A stretch of 64,000 nucleotides of DNA from Rhodococcus sp. KBS0724 (GCF_005938745.2 NZ_VCBX02000001.1:5594501-5658500); one strand, 5' to 3'. Counted from the first letter of the stretch, positions 8,950-18,335 are shown. The notes: generated by a model from the letters alone, not told the origin. A program made the numbers and translations.

Positions 8950-9864
8950 CTAATCGTGAAGAGACACCTGGGCAAGCTCTTCGAGGTATCGCACGACCTC
9001 GGTTTGATCCGCACCCGGAGCCAGGCCGTCGACGGCGGTTTCCCAGATCTTCCCGAGCGTGTCACCCAGAACAGTGGATACGTCCTGAGAACGAGCCAGG
9101 TCCAAGGCGATGCCGATGTCCTTGCGCATCAGAGTTGCGGCGAAACCCGAGTCGAATGTTCCTGACAGAACAAATTTTTCGTACTTCGTCTCCGTAGCCT
9201 GGTTCCGGCCACTACTGGCATTGATCACCGAAAGTAGCGTCGCCGGATCGATACCGAATTTGCGGCCCACCAACATGGCCTCCGCTGCGGCAACAAGACC
9301 GTTGGCCGCAAGAAGGTTGTTGAGGGCCTTTGCAGCGTGTCCCGAACCAACCGGACCGACATGGATGATCGCAGTTCCGGTGGCACGCAGGAGCGGCAGA
9401 ACCTCTGCGACGACATCGGTGTCACCGCCCGCCATCACGGCAAGATCCGCCTTCAGGGCGCGTCCGACTCCACCGCTGACGGGGGCGTCGACAATTCGAA
9501 TACCCTGATCGGCAGCTACTTCAGCCAGCTTCTGAGTGCGATCCGGAATGCTTGATCCCATGTCCACGATGGTGCTACCTGCCTGCAGTTGCGACAGTAA
9601 TCCCCCCTCGCCGAGAACCACGGCATCGACGATGTCGCTGGTCGGCAGAACCAGCACCACCACATCGCACTTCGCGAAGTCTGCGAAGTCCATTGCGCCG
9701 ACAGCGCTCGGATGACTGTCGAGAAACCGTTGCTGCGACGGCGCATCGGCGTCACGGACGATCAACGGTTGACCGGAGTTGACGAAGTTGCGAGCAATCG
9801 GACCACCCATCGCACCCAGCCCGACCAGACCGACACTTTTTCCCGGCAACGGAATCACGCTCAT
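8950..9864 (-). CDS. NAD(P)-dependent 3-hydroxyisobutyrate dehydrogenase-like oxidoreductase
   Basis: 304 residues. A Rossmann motif (GLVGLGAMGGPIA), the DAPVSGG loop and the catalytic-Lys region (KALNNLLAANG) are intact. It is the last gene of the minus-strand operon headed by the LuxE-like gene, and its ATG overlaps the stop of the CMD-like gene by 4 bp. It is the third member of this family in the first 10 kb. It probably handles a beta-hydroxy acid or related semialdehyde product of the operon's pathway. Confidence 0.85.
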   Translation of the reverse strand: MSVIPLPGKSVGLVGLGAMGGPIARNFVNSGQPLIVRDADAPSQQRFLDSHPSAVGAMDFADFAKCDVVVLVLPTSDIVDAVVLGEGGLLSQLQAGSTIVDMGSSIPDRTQKLAEVAADQGIRIVDAPVSGGVGRALKADLAVMAGGDTDVVAEVLPLLRATGTAIIHVGPVGSGHAAKALNNLLAANGLVAAAEAMLVGRKFGIDPATLLSVINASSGRNQATETKYEKFVLSGTFDSGFAATLMRKDIGIALDLARSQDVSTVLGDTLGKIWETAVDGLAPGADQTEVVRYLEELAQVSLHD

Positions 9865-10292
9865 ACGGACACCTCCGCTGTGAGGGGGCCCAGTTCTGCG
9901 GTCAGAGTTTCCTGAACGACTCGCATCGCTGCCATACCCAGAGGAACTCCCACGTAGGCCGTGGCGTGGATGACGGCTTCCGTGATCTCGCCCCGAGTCA
10001 GGCCGTTGCTCAGACCGACGCGAACGTGGACGGACAACTCATGCGGCTGGCTGAGGGCGATCAGCATTCCGAGATTGATCAGCGAACGACTACGTCGGTC
10101 CAAGCCGGGTCGGGTCCATGCACCTCCCCACACGAATTCGCTCACGAACTTCTGCAATTCTTCGCCGTCGGTCCCGGCACTGCGGGCCATTGCCCCATCG
10201 ACGTATTCCGCTCCGAGGACTTCCCTACGCACCGCCAAACCGGCCTCGAAGACAGTCTGGTGAGCCAGATCGAGCGGGCTCTCTTGTGTCAC
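9861..10292 (-). CDS. Carboxymuconolactone decarboxylase (CMD) family protein
   Basis: 143 residues from a GTG at 10292 that overlaps the aldehyde dehydrogenase stop (GTGA). It resembles PcaC-type CMD proteins: a DGEELQKFVSEFVWGGAW segment, then RSLINLGMLIAL and the VGLSNGLTRGEITEAVIHATAYVG helix. No CxxC peroxidatic pair is seen, which argues against an AhpD-type peroxidase. Family members decarboxylate gamma-carboxymuconolactone, but many have unknown roles. It is coupled by overlaps on both sides. Confidence 0.8.
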   Translation of the reverse strand: MTQESPLDLAHQTVFEAGLAVRREVLGAEYVDGAMARSAGTDGEELQKFVSEFVWGGAWTRPGLDRRSRSLINLGMLIALSQPHELSVHVRVGLSNGLTRGEITEAVIHATAYVGVPLGMAAMRVVQETLTAELGPLTAEVSV

Positions 10293-11734
10293 TGTGAATC
10301 TCCCTCGAATTTGATGGTCACGCACTTGACCTGGCTGTAGTGATGGAGAGCCTCCACACCTTTTTCGCGACCGTAACCGCTGTTCTTCCACCCGCCGAAC
10401 GGAGTCTGCACCGATCCTGTGGACCAGGTGTTGACAAACACCTGGCCCACACGGATCCGCTCACTGACGCGCAGTGCCCGCGACACATTGCTGGTCCAAA
10501 CACCGGCTACCAGTCCGTAATCCGAGTCGTTGGCCAGTTCAATCGCCTCGTCTTCGGTATCGAACGCGAGCACGAGAACCACAGGTCCGAATATCTCCTC
10601 GCGCGCGATCCGGGCGGAATTGTCGACGCCGATGTACACCGTAGGATCGATGTAGAACCCACCCGTTTCCTTCGCCATCGCTGATACCGTTCCTCCGGTC
10701 ACAGCCTGTGCACCTTCGGATTCCGCGATCTTGAAGTATTCCTGCACTCGCTCGAACTGGGCTCTGGTGATGAGCGGACCGATATCGCGCCCAGGACGCA
10801 CCGCCGCGGCACCCGCAACCAATTTCTGTACGACCTCGTCGTGGATCGACCGATGAACGAGAAGTCGAGTGCCGGCTGAACACACCTGGCCGGCATTGGC
10901 CGTGAATGCGAGGAGCGAACCGGCGACGGCCTTCTCCACATCGGCGTCGGCAAAGATGATATTGGCGGACTTTCCTCCCAATTCCAGTGTGAGCGGGATG
11001 ATTCGGTCTGCAGCAATTCGCCCGATAGCACGGCCAGTTTCCACGGAACCTGTAAATGCCACCTTGGACACGTCCGGGTGGGCCACCAGTGCCGCACCGG
11101 CATCTCGACCCGTGCCGAGAACCACGTTGAAGACTCCGGGCGGAAAACCCACCTCGGACGCGAGTTGAGCCAATCGAACCGTCGACGCCGACGTGCTCTC
11201 CGACGGCTTGACCACCACCGTGTTGCCGGCAGCCAGAGCCGGTGCGCATGCCCTCGCTGCCTGGTTCAGCGGAACATTCCACGGTGTGATGATGCCGATT
11301 ACTCCGAAAGCCTCACGGCGGGTGTACACATGCTGGTCCGGGGCCACGTCGAGAGTATCTCCGGCCGGCATGCCGATCAGCCCGCCGTAGAAATCGAAGT
11401 ATGTTGCCGAGTTCTCGACCTCGGCCAGTGCAACGGCCTCAGGCTTGCCGGTTTCGCTGATCTCCAACCGGGCCAACTCCGCAGAATCGGCGCGCATGGC
11501 CCGGGCGAGGTCGCCGAACAAGCGCGCCCGAGCCAGCGCCGGTATCTGCTTCCATGCCGTTTCAGCAGCAACGGCGGCCTGAACCGCCAGGTCGACGTCA
11601 CGAGCATTGCCACACGCGAGTTGCCCTGCTTCACAGCCGGTTGCCGGATCTGTGACGGGCATGTAGTCGGCACTGGTCGGCATCACCGCAATACCGGCGA
11701 TCCAATGATCGAGCTTGTCCAACGTGCTTCCCAT
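10289..11734 (-). CDS. NAD(P)-dependent aldehyde dehydrogenase
   Basis: 481 residues, full family length. Catalytic Cys285 lies in NAGQVCSAGTR and the general base Glu251 in LELGGKSANI; the FTGSVETGR cofactor loop and PWNVP motif are present. It oxidises an aldehyde to the acid. In this operon it sits between an aldo/keto reductase and a CMD protein, downstream of acid-activating and acyl-CoA-reducing enzymes, so the operon can both make and consume aldehydes. A 75-bp gap upstream holds a possible extra promoter (ACAAAG/CTTTGT inverted repeat, 11778-11797). Confidence 0.9.
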   Translation of the reverse strand: MGSTLDKLDHWIAGIAVMPTSADYMPVTDPATGCEAGQLACGNARDVDLAVQAAVAAETAWKQIPALARARLFGDLARAMRADSAELARLEISETGKPEAVALAEVENSATYFDFYGGLIGMPAGDTLDVAPDQHVYTRREAFGVIGIITPWNVPLNQAARACAPALAAGNTVVVKPSESTSASTVRLAQLASEVGFPPGVFNVVLGTGRDAGAALVAHPDVSKVAFTGSVETGRAIGRIAADRIIPLTLELGGKSANIIFADADVEKAVAGSLLAFTANAGQVCSAGTRLLVHRSIHDEVVQKLVAGAAAVRPGRDIGPLITRAQFERVQEYFKIAESEGAQAVTGGTVSAMAKETGGFYIDPTVYIGVDNSARIAREEIFGPVVLVLAFDTEDEAIELANDSDYGLVAGVWTSNVSRALRVSERIRVGQVFVNTWSTGSVQTPFGGWKNSGYGREKGVEALHHYSQVKCVTIKFEGDSQ

Positions 11735-11809
11735 CTACAAGGTGACGTAATAAGCCGACTCTAATGTCGAGAATCTAACAAAGTGCCGACCCTTTGTCGA
11801 GAGCTCTCT

Positions 11810-12793
11810 CTACAACTGTTGCGGCTCCAACACCGCGCGCCGCTCGTTCAGGAAATCGTGCGGATATCCGAGCCGTATCCGCGATGCAGCGTCGAGACGC
11901 TCGAGTTGCCCCTCCTCGAAGTTCACATGCAGTGCGCCTAAGTTGTCTCGAAGCTGTTCCACCGTGCGCGCCCCGATCGACGGCATGAGCCCGCGACGTA
12001 TGACCCACGCCAAGGCAACCTGCGCGGGGCTGGCTCCGAGTTCGACTGCAATGTCGTGGGCAACGGCTCTCGCCTCCCGGCCGGCAGGCGAGAGCCGTTC
12101 GGGATCGCCTTTACCGGCGAGCAGGCCGCGAGCCAACGGACTCCACGCGCACACGGCTAGATCCAAATCGTGTGCCATCGGAAGTAGCTCACGATCGGGA
12201 CTTCGTGCCACCAAGGAGTATTCGACCTGTATGGCGCTGTACGCACTCCAACCGCGCAACTCGGCGATTGCGTTCGAGCGGGCAACGACCCAGGCCGGAG
12301 TATTGGTGACACCGATCGCCAAGATCTTGCCACCGCGGACCAGATCGTCGAGTCCGCGGAGCGTCTCCTCGGCTGGTGTCTGCCTATCCCACGCATGCAC
12401 CCACAACAAGTCGATGTAGTCGGTGCCGAGACGTCGCAGACTCTCTTCGACACTGCGACGGAGGCTTTTCCGATGATTTCCGCCGGAATTCGGATCACCC
12501 GGATGCGTCGGGAGCGTGTACTTGGTGCTTACGACAACATCGTCGCGCTCGGAAGCGATCAGCCGCCCGAGGATTGTCTCGCTCGCACCGTTGGTGTAAT
12601 TGTTAGCCGTATCGATGAAATTCCCACCGGCACTGCGGAATTCCTTGTAGATGTCCTGACAGGTGGACTCATCGGCTCCGAAGCCCCAGTCCGTTCCGAA
12701 TGTCATCGCGCCCAAACATATTTCACTAACCCGAAGTCCAGATCTGCCGAGCACGCGCAACGGCATACCGGCACTACTCACTGCTTCAGGCAT
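11810..12793 (-). CDS. Aldo/keto reductase
   Basis: 327 residues from the ATG at 12793, which overlaps the end of the LuxC-like gene by 8 bp; an ATG at 12817 is an alternative. The AKR tetrad is visible: Asp and Tyr in FIDTANNY, Lys in VSTKY and His in LLWVHAWD. Members reduce aldehydes or ketones with NADPH in the cytoplasm. Placed just after an acyl-CoA reductase, it could reduce the aldehyde product to an alcohol or work in the reverse direction. Confidence 0.85.
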   Translation of the reverse strand: MPEAVSSAGMPLRVLGRSGLRVSEICLGAMTFGTDWGFGADESTCQDIYKEFRSAGGNFIDTANNYTNGASETILGRLIASERDDVVVSTKYTLPTHPGDPNSGGNHRKSLRRSVEESLRRLGTDYIDLLWVHAWDRQTPAEETLRGLDDLVRGGKILAIGVTNTPAWVVARSNAIAELRGWSAYSAIQVEYSLVARSPDRELLPMAHDLDLAVCAWSPLARGLLAGKGDPERLSPAGREARAVAHDIAVELGASPAQVALAWVIRRGLMPSIGARTVEQLRDNLGALHVNFEEGQLERLDAASRIRLGYPHDFLNERRAVLEPQQL

Positions 12794-14198
12794 CGTCGTC
12801 CACGACCCAGTTGACAAATCGATGCAGCGGATACATGCCGTCGTGCGGACTGCCCATACTGCCGGTCAATGCACTGCCCAGCTTGACCACACGCTGAACT
12901 CCCGCTGTTGCCAGGCGATCTCGCACCTCAGGCTTGCGATGCGTCGGGTATACCCCGACGGTCTGTGTTGCCACCGTCGCGAAGTGTGCCGCGTCGGCCA
13001 TCGATGCAATGGGGACGACGTTGACCGTCTTGTTGGTCGGGTGGAAGTCCACCGGTTCCGGTGAGCGGACAACAAGACCACTGCCGTCGTAGCTGCCCCA
13101 GATGCGGTAGTCGGGCTCGAGGAATCGCATTCCCTCCACTTCTTCGCGAATATCACGCGGCGTCTTCGGCCCGACCGCTTCGGCGAAGTCGCGGTCGACT
13201 CCCAGACGCTCGCACAGCAACGCGCAGAAACGATCCACCTGCTCGATGTCACCTTCAACGGCAATGTGACGCGCTGCGAGGCATGCGTCCTGGTTGAAGA
13301 TCGTGGCGTCGGACGCTGCCAGCTCCGCCACCTCGCGCAGGGTCTCTTCGGACTCGAAGGCTTCGCGTCCGATGACGGACATCGAGACCTTGGGGTCGAA
13401 GGAGATCAGCTGGAAGCCGGGACCGGCATACTTCGCGGCGTTCTCGATAGCGGGGCCACCACCCCACGCCACGAGCTTGTCGAAGTACTGAGAGCGGTAG
13501 AGCACGCTCTCGACCTTCTCGTCGCCGCCGCGCCAGTACACGGCGGACATCGAACGCAGGATCGGATGGTCCGGCTCGATGTCGGACATGGTGCGCAGCA
13601 CCGCAACAGTGGTGAACGGGTCGGCCGATGGCATCTTGAAAACGTTGACGGCCTTGACGAGTGCCGCGTCGGCAATCGACGTCATGGCAGCGCTCGGGGA
13701 GTTTCCGGCCAGCATGTGCACGAGTCTGGGCGGGAATGCCCGCACCCGGCTCACACGACCGTTGGGGTCGGTGCGCTCCACCCATCCGTCGAGGAGGTTG
13801 CGATCACCGAAGGTGCGGTCCAGACGGTATTCCAGCGCCTCCCGCGTCAGGAACTGCCCCGGCCGCGCAAAAGTGTTCTCGATGATTCGTCTGGGCAGCG
13901 CGCTGACCTGGAGGGTCATCTCGAGGGATTCCTGCAGGTACTCGTTGGTCTCGAGCGTGAGATGTTTTGCCGTCTCGACCAGGAAGTCGATGATGTCCGT
14001 GATCGGCACGTCGAACGCCGGTCCCGGCTCGGTGCGAGGTACGAACAATGAGTTCAGTTCGAGAGCAGGTGTGACAAACGGAACCCCGAAGTCCCGTGAC
14101 AGATACTCAGTGTCCTCACCCCAGACGAGCTTTCCTCGGATGAAGTGGGGTACCCGGATCTTGGATTTGCTCGGTGCGAGTGTTGATGACGTAGTCAT
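12786..14198 (-). CDS. LuxC-like acyl-CoA reductase
   Basis: 470 residues resembling the LuxC acyl-CoA reductase family, an aldehyde-dehydrogenase relative that reduces an acyl group held as a thioester to the aldehyde. The likely nucleophile is Cys306 in FNQDACLAAR, matching the LuxC active-site context. It lies 11 bp after the LuxE-like gene. In bioluminescent bacteria LuxC and LuxE together make fatty aldehyde for luciferase; there is no LuxA/LuxB here, and the partner genes are catabolic. The acyl chain is unknown. Confidence 0.8.
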   Translation of the reverse strand: MTTSSTLAPSKSKIRVPHFIRGKLVWGEDTEYLSRDFGVPFVTPALELNSLFVPRTEPGPAFDVPITDIIDFLVETAKHLTLETNEYLQESLEMTLQVSALPRRIIENTFARPGQFLTREALEYRLDRTFGDRNLLDGWVERTDPNGRVSRVRAFPPRLVHMLAGNSPSAAMTSIADAALVKAVNVFKMPSADPFTTVAVLRTMSDIEPDHPILRSMSAVYWRGGDEKVESVLYRSQYFDKLVAWGGGPAIENAAKYAGPGFQLISFDPKVSMSVIGREAFESEETLREVAELAASDATIFNQDACLAARHIAVEGDIEQVDRFCALLCERLGVDRDFAEAVGPKTPRDIREEVEGMRFLEPDYRIWGSYDGSGLVVRSPEPVDFHPTNKTVNVVPIASMADAAHFATVATQTVGVYPTHRKPEVRDRLATAGVQRVVKLGSALTGSMGSPHDGMYPLHRFVNWVVDDDA

Positions 14199-14209
14199 GA
14201 ATGTCTCTC

Positions 14210-15508
14210 TCAGTCCTCGAGGAATCCGCGGACATATGCGTCCGTGGTGCCGGCACAGGTGATTTTGTCGTCGTCTGCCAGATCGGAATAGCGGGTGATG
14301 TCTGCGTCAACCGTAGGACCGCTTCGGCCACAGGAGCATTCACCGAGTTCGACCGAGATCTTGTCACCGGTGATCGTTCCGCCCCAACGTCCGTCGACGG
14401 TGGTGTCGAAGAACGCGGCGCGGCCTTCCACCTTGCCGTCCGACTCGGGTGCCAGCGTTTCGCCGTTCTTGTCGAGAACGAACAGCACCAATTCCGAAGG
14501 CACGTGATACCGGCCCGACAGGCACTTCGGCAGACGAATATTCAACTCTTGCATCGAGTAGTAGTGAAAGAACCTGCTCGGATCGATGTTGAGCATGCGG
14601 AAGATCTGATCCTGATAATCGGCGGGCAGCGACATCCCCTTGAGCCCACCGCCCGCCGTCATCGCATTCTCCCCCGTGATGTCGCCTTCCTTCATTCCGA
14701 GTTCTCTCAGAATCTCGGTGAGGCGGAACAGGTTCGGAAATTGCGAATTGAAGAAGATTCTCTCGGTGCGATGTTCGACTATCTGCTCAGCCCAATGGCG
14801 CAGGCGGCGTTCGTTTTCCGCTTGACGCGCGGCGGCTGACGCCTCATGGGTTGCGAGTTCGTCCGGTGCCGCGGTCCCGTCTGCCATCGCCTTGCGCATG
14901 GCAGACAGACGCGCCATATAGGCATAGTGACCGCTTGCCGCCGCACCCGATGGCGGTTCGATACCGTCGGGCCGGCCGTACTCCTGGTAGATCAGATCAC
15001 GCATGGCGTTGTGTCCACTCAAGCCGGTTTCCGGTCCGACGGGGATGACGTGCCACGAGTTGTCGCGATGAATCCCCAAGTCGGTCAGGCAGTCCAACAT
15101 GTTCTGCATGGACACTTCGCGATCCCGTACGGACTTGTTCAGGAAGGAACTCTTCCCACTCGTCCCACTCGAACTCGACACCAGGTGTCCGACTGCCTCG
15201 AGGGCATCGATATACCCGTCGACATCGACGACGGTCGACACGTCCACCCCCTCGACGCGATGCGCCGATAGCGAATCGAGCCACCGATTAAGTTGTGCCC
15301 ATTGACCTTTAGCGATCAACGATTCCGGGTAACTCTTGTACGTGGTGTGAGGAAACAGCAGCGGAATCATATCCTCGCGGCGTGCGATTTCGGTGATCCC
15401 CTCGTCGTCCGCCCGCTGCTTCAGTACCGGCACCTGCTGACGCAGTTCCTGGAATCGCGCGTCGAGTCGCTCGACAATCTCATCTCGCTGTGTGGTCGTC
15501 CCTGACAT
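14210..15508 (-). CDS. LuxE/PaaK-like acyl-activating enzyme (acyl-protein synthetase-like)
   Basis: 432 residues from the ATG at 15508, which follows GGAGG; a longer frame upstream is not supported. It carries an ANL-type phosphate loop SSSSGTSGKSS and a C-terminal GECSCGR segment like phenylacetate-CoA-ligase and LuxE proteins. A Cys (ITCAGTT) lies 14 residues from the C-terminus, the place of the acylated Cys in Vibrio LuxE as I recall it. It probably forms an acyl-adenylate and passes the acyl group to the LuxC-like partner. It heads the operon and is divergent from a TetR gene. Confidence 0.75.
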   Translation of the reverse strand: MSGTTTQRDEIVERLDARFQELRQQVPVLKQRADDEGITEIARREDMIPLLFPHTTYKSYPESLIAKGQWAQLNRWLDSLSAHRVEGVDVSTVVDVDGYIDALEAVGHLVSSSSGTSGKSSFLNKSVRDREVSMQNMLDCLTDLGIHRDNSWHVIPVGPETGLSGHNAMRDLIYQEYGRPDGIEPPSGAAASGHYAYMARLSAMRKAMADGTAAPDELATHEASAAARQAENERRLRHWAEQIVEHRTERIFFNSQFPNLFRLTEILRELGMKEGDITGENAMTAGGGLKGMSLPADYQDQIFRMLNIDPSRFFHYYSMQELNIRLPKCLSGRYHVPSELVLFVLDKNGETLAPESDGKVEGRAAFFDTTVDGRWGGTITGDKISVELGECSCGRSGPTVDADITRYSDLADDDKITCAGTTDAYVRGFLED

Positions 15509-15539
15509 TGTGCCTCCAGTCGATGTGGCCCCCGAAATT

Positions 15540-15561
15540 AACTTTACCCATCGGTTTAGTT
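15540..15561. promoter_or_regulatory. Probable TetR operator in divergent promoter region
   Basis: Inverted repeat AACTTTACC (15540-15548), 4-bp spacer, GGTTTAGTT (15553-15561); seven of nine arm positions pair. It lies between the LuxE-like operon (-) and the TetR gene (+), the usual place for a TetR site controlling both. Confidence 0.55.
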
Positions 15562-15594
15562 TTCTGTCTATAGCTGAGTTCGACTGGCACACTG

Positions 15595-16266
15595 ATGTTC
15601 ATGACGTCGCACAAGTCCGAACCGGGTGCAGCCGGAGAACGCCGAAACCGCGGGGGACGCCCCACGCTCGAGCAAGCCACCGCGCTGGATCACTCCATCC
15701 GCGAGGGCGCCCTCGCCATGTTCCTCGAGCATGGATACGAGGGCACGTCGATGAACGCCATCGCCGCTGCGGCCGGCACTACCAAACCGACGCTGTACAC
15801 ACGATTCCCCACCAAGGAAGCAGTCTTCCGCTCGGTTCTCGGTTGGGCCGTCCAACGTACGGATTGGCCTGTGCCAGAACCACCTGCACCTGATCTCGAC
15901 AACCTGGAATTCGCGCTGACCGCCATTGCGAGGACAGCGCTGGGCCGCGCGCTGAACCCGTCGATGATCAAACTCGAACAGATCGCGATCACCTACGCGG
16001 AACGCTTTCCGGACATCGCTCGTCGAACACACGGCACGGGATTCTGGCCGCGCAAACAGTTGGTCACAGATCTACTCGTGCGACATGCCGAAGCCGGCGA
16101 GATCGTTGCCGAGGAGCCGGACGTACTGGCCGAACTCTTTCTCGGCATGACATCCGGCGGTCCGGCACGCCTGGCCTCGTTCGGCATTGTCCACGATCCC
16201 GCAGATCAGGAACGCCATGTTCAGTCCGCAGTCGCGCTGTTTCTTCGCAGCCTCAGACCTGATTGA
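15595..16266 (+). CDS. TetR family transcriptional regulator
   Basis: 223 residues from ATG 15595 (ATG 15601 is equally possible). The N-terminal HTH (SMNAIAAAAGTTKPTLYTRFPTKEAVF) is typical, and the C-terminal half resembles the TetR C-terminal domain common in AcrR-like members. It is divergent from the LuxE-LuxC-AKR-ALDH-CMD operon with an 86-bp shared control region holding an imperfect palindrome, so it probably represses that operon and itself. It ends 6 bp before a convergent TetR gene. Confidence 0.85.
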   Translation: MFMTSHKSEPGAAGERRNRGGRPTLEQATALDHSIREGALAMFLEHGYEGTSMNAIAAAAGTTKPTLYTRFPTKEAVFRSVLGWAVQRTDWPVPEPPAPDLDNLEFALTAIARTALGRALNPSMIKLEQIAITYAERFPDIARRTHGTGFWPRKQLVTDLLVRHAEAGEIVAEEPDVLAELFLGMTSGGPARLASFGIVHDPADQERHVQSAVALFLRSLRPD

Positions 16267-16272
16267 GATCGA

Positions 16273-16938
16273 CTAGGCGGGCGTTATTGTGCGTAAACAG
16301 AATTCGGTTATCCGGTCGATATCCGAATCGGTAGGCTGAATCCGCTGCCACAGGTAGTCGGAGAGCTTTCCAACTGTCGCATGCGCCGCCAATATGGCAT
16401 CGAACTCCGGTGCTGCACTGCCCAGTTGCGCAAGGGGACCACGCAGCAGAGTCGCCAGCGGACCGCTCGCCGACGGTGGTCCCGATACAGCGCCGACGCC
16501 CGTCCCACCCGCATTCCAGAGCACCGCGCGGGTAGTAGCCGCCGAGTCTTCGTCGGCCTGGGACAGGACGCCTTCGACCCACCGTCGAATCTTCCCTTCG
16601 GGGGTCGTCTCCTTGTCCATCTGATGCGCAACATACGTTGCCAAACGCTCGGAACCATCCTCCAAGATTGCCGAAACCAGTGCATCTTTCGACTTGAAAT
16701 GCCGATAGAAGACATCGTTGGACAGTCCGGCTTGGGCCACGATATCGGCGACCCGAGGGCGAGAGTTCGTTCCCAGCGACCTGATGACCACCAACGCCGC
16801 GTCGAGCAATCTGCGGACCTCACTCGCGTATACAGCGCCGCGATCAGCCAAGGCCCGCGCAGCAATGCGGGTTGCCAGATCTTGTGTCGGCTCGGTGGTC
16901 GAACCACTCATGTCCATCGGCAGAAGATACTCCGTCAC
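16273..16938 (-). CDS. TetR family transcriptional regulator (third gene of VOC-SDR-TetR operon)
   Basis: 221 residues from a GTG at 16938 overlapping the SDR stop (GTGA); an ATG at 16917 is an alternative. The HTH is clear (RVADIVAQAGLSNDVFYRHFKSKDALV). It is co-transcribed with a VOC protein and an SDR from a promoter region holding the TGAGAAGaatATTCTCA site (18336-18352), which also occurs before many genes further on. It is therefore a second candidate, after the TetR at 44762, for the protein that binds those sites. Confidence 0.85.
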   Translation of the reverse strand: MTEYLLPMDMSGSTTEPTQDLATRIAARALADRGAVYASEVRRLLDAALVVIRSLGTNSRPRVADIVAQAGLSNDVFYRHFKSKDALVSAILEDGSERLATYVAHQMDKETTPEGKIRRWVEGVLSQADEDSAATTRAVLWNAGGTGVGAVSGPPSASGPLATLLRGPLAQLGSAAPEFDAILAAHATVGKLSDYLWQRIQPTDSDIDRITEFCLRTITPA

Positions 16939-17780
16939 GAACGAGCCGTACTCAGTCCGCCGCTGGTGTGCACCGCGGCGCAGATTCCACCGTCGACGAG
17001 AATATCTGTTCCGTTGAGGAAGCTTGCGTCGTCCGAGAGCAGGAACGCCACGACTGCTGCTACTTCGTCAGCGCTACCGGTGCGGGAGAGAGGCGTCTGC
17101 GCAACCAGCGCACTCAGATGCGCGTTGTTCTCGGCTTCCTGTCGGCCTTGAGGGGTGTCGATCAGTCCGGGCGACAGCGAGCAGACGCGGGCACCCACGG
17201 AACCCAATCGCACGGCCTCGTTCTTCACGAAACGTTGGACACCGTACTTCGCCCACGCGTACGCGGCACCGGTGTGTTCGATCGCCGGTCCGACCGCTTC
17301 GTAGATCTCGTCCAGAAAGTGCTCTCGCAGAGGATCTTCCAATGCTGCAGCGGTGGCTGCATCCGGTGCGAGCGACGCGAGTGTCGGCGCCATGGATGCA
17401 AAACACACCATTGCCGTTCCAGCCGTGGCGAGCGGGCGCAACGCATTCGCAAGCAACGCCGTACCCACAAGATCGACGGAAAAGATCCTGCGCCAGTCGG
17501 CCATGGTCGGCGAGATTCCGGCAACGTGCGCCACCGCCCGCAGAGTTCCGAGTTCACGCACCCGATCCACCAGACGAGCAAGGCCGACAGGGTCAGTGAC
17601 ATCGAGGACAAACGGCTCCACGACAGCACTGCCGGCTTCGGAGAGCTCAGCTGCTGCCGCCGTGACGGTTTCCGAATCCAGGTCGACCAGCAGCAACCGG
17701 TCTACCGAGTCGGCCAGACGCTGCGCGCAGGCAAAACCCATGCCACGTCCCGCGCCGGTCACAATTCCGACAGTTGTCAT
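16935..17780 (-). CDS. SDR family oxidoreductase
   Basis: 281 residues from the ATG at 17780, coupled to the VOC gene by an ATGA overlap. The nucleotide-binding motif TGAGRGMG and catalytic Tyr/Lys (YAWAK) are present, with VDGG near the C-terminus. An Ala-rich insert with an acidic stretch lies between the active-site Ser region (CFASMAP) and the Tyr, as in 3-alpha-hydroxysteroid dehydrogenase-like SDRs; that resemblance is loose. It probably oxidises or reduces a hydroxy/keto group on the pathway substrate. Operon: VOC, SDR, TetR. Confidence 0.85.
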   Translation of the reverse strand: MTTVGIVTGAGRGMGFACAQRLADSVDRLLLVDLDSETVTAAAAELSEAGSAVVEPFVLDVTDPVGLARLVDRVRELGTLRAVAHVAGISPTMADWRRIFSVDLVGTALLANALRPLATAGTAMVCFASMAPTLASLAPDAATAAALEDPLREHFLDEIYEAVGPAIEHTGAAYAWAKYGVQRFVKNEAVRLGSVGARVCSLSPGLIDTPQGRQEAENNAHLSALVAQTPLSRTGSADEVAAVVAFLLSDDASFLNGTDILVDGGICAAVHTSGGLSTARS

Positions 17781-18259
17781 GACTTCGCACCAACTTCCGC
17801 TTCGCGCGCGACCGGTGTCGCCCAGCACTGTTCAAGGCCTGTCTTCGCGGTTCGGCTCACGAGTTCGATCCGAAATCCCCACGGACTGCGCTGGAATGAG
17901 AAGAACGGGATGCCGTCCGGCCCGAGACGTGTTGCCTCGGTGACATATCCGTGGCCGGCAAGTTCTGCGGAGTCTGCCGCGACGTCGTCGGACCAGTACC
18001 CGACATGATGAATACCCTGCCCCTTACTTGCGTCCCACAGAGTCGACTGTGGAACGGCGCGAACGATTTCCACGCGCGGAGCAGTCACCGAATACGCACA
18101 TCGCAGATCAACGGTGGCATCACCGCTCGGCAATGTGACGTCGATCGGGCCACCGACCTCAGGGCCCCATTCGTATCCGAACAGCGACGACAGTTCGTCC
18201 CTGGTCTGATCGAAGGTCTCGGTGACGATCCCGAGATGGAAAAGATCATCGGCCTTCAT
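17777..18259 (-). CDS. VOC (glyoxalase/bleomycin resistance/dioxygenase) family protein
   Basis: 160 residues from the ATG at 18259. It shows the VOC pattern: an N-terminal HLGIVTETFDQTRDEL, a central GIHHVGYWSDD and a C-terminal FRIELVSR strand. The His and Glu residues could bind a metal. Members include epimerases, lyases and extradiol dioxygenases, and the exact reaction cannot be told. It is first in an operon with an SDR and a TetR, 77 bp below the regulon palindrome. Confidence 0.75.
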   Translation of the reverse strand: MKADDLFHLGIVTETFDQTRDELSSLFGYEWGPEVGGPIDVTLPSGDATVDLRCAYSVTAPRVEIVRAVPQSTLWDASKGQGIHHVGYWSDDVAADSAELAGHGYVTEATRLGPDGIPFFSFQRSPWGFRIELVSRTAKTGLEQCWATPVAREAEVGAKS

Positions 18260-18335
18260 TCCGCGGTCACATCGATCTGCGGCGCCCTCTGTGACACCCG
18301 TGCGCACGCAACACCCAGAACATAATTCTTTGGCA

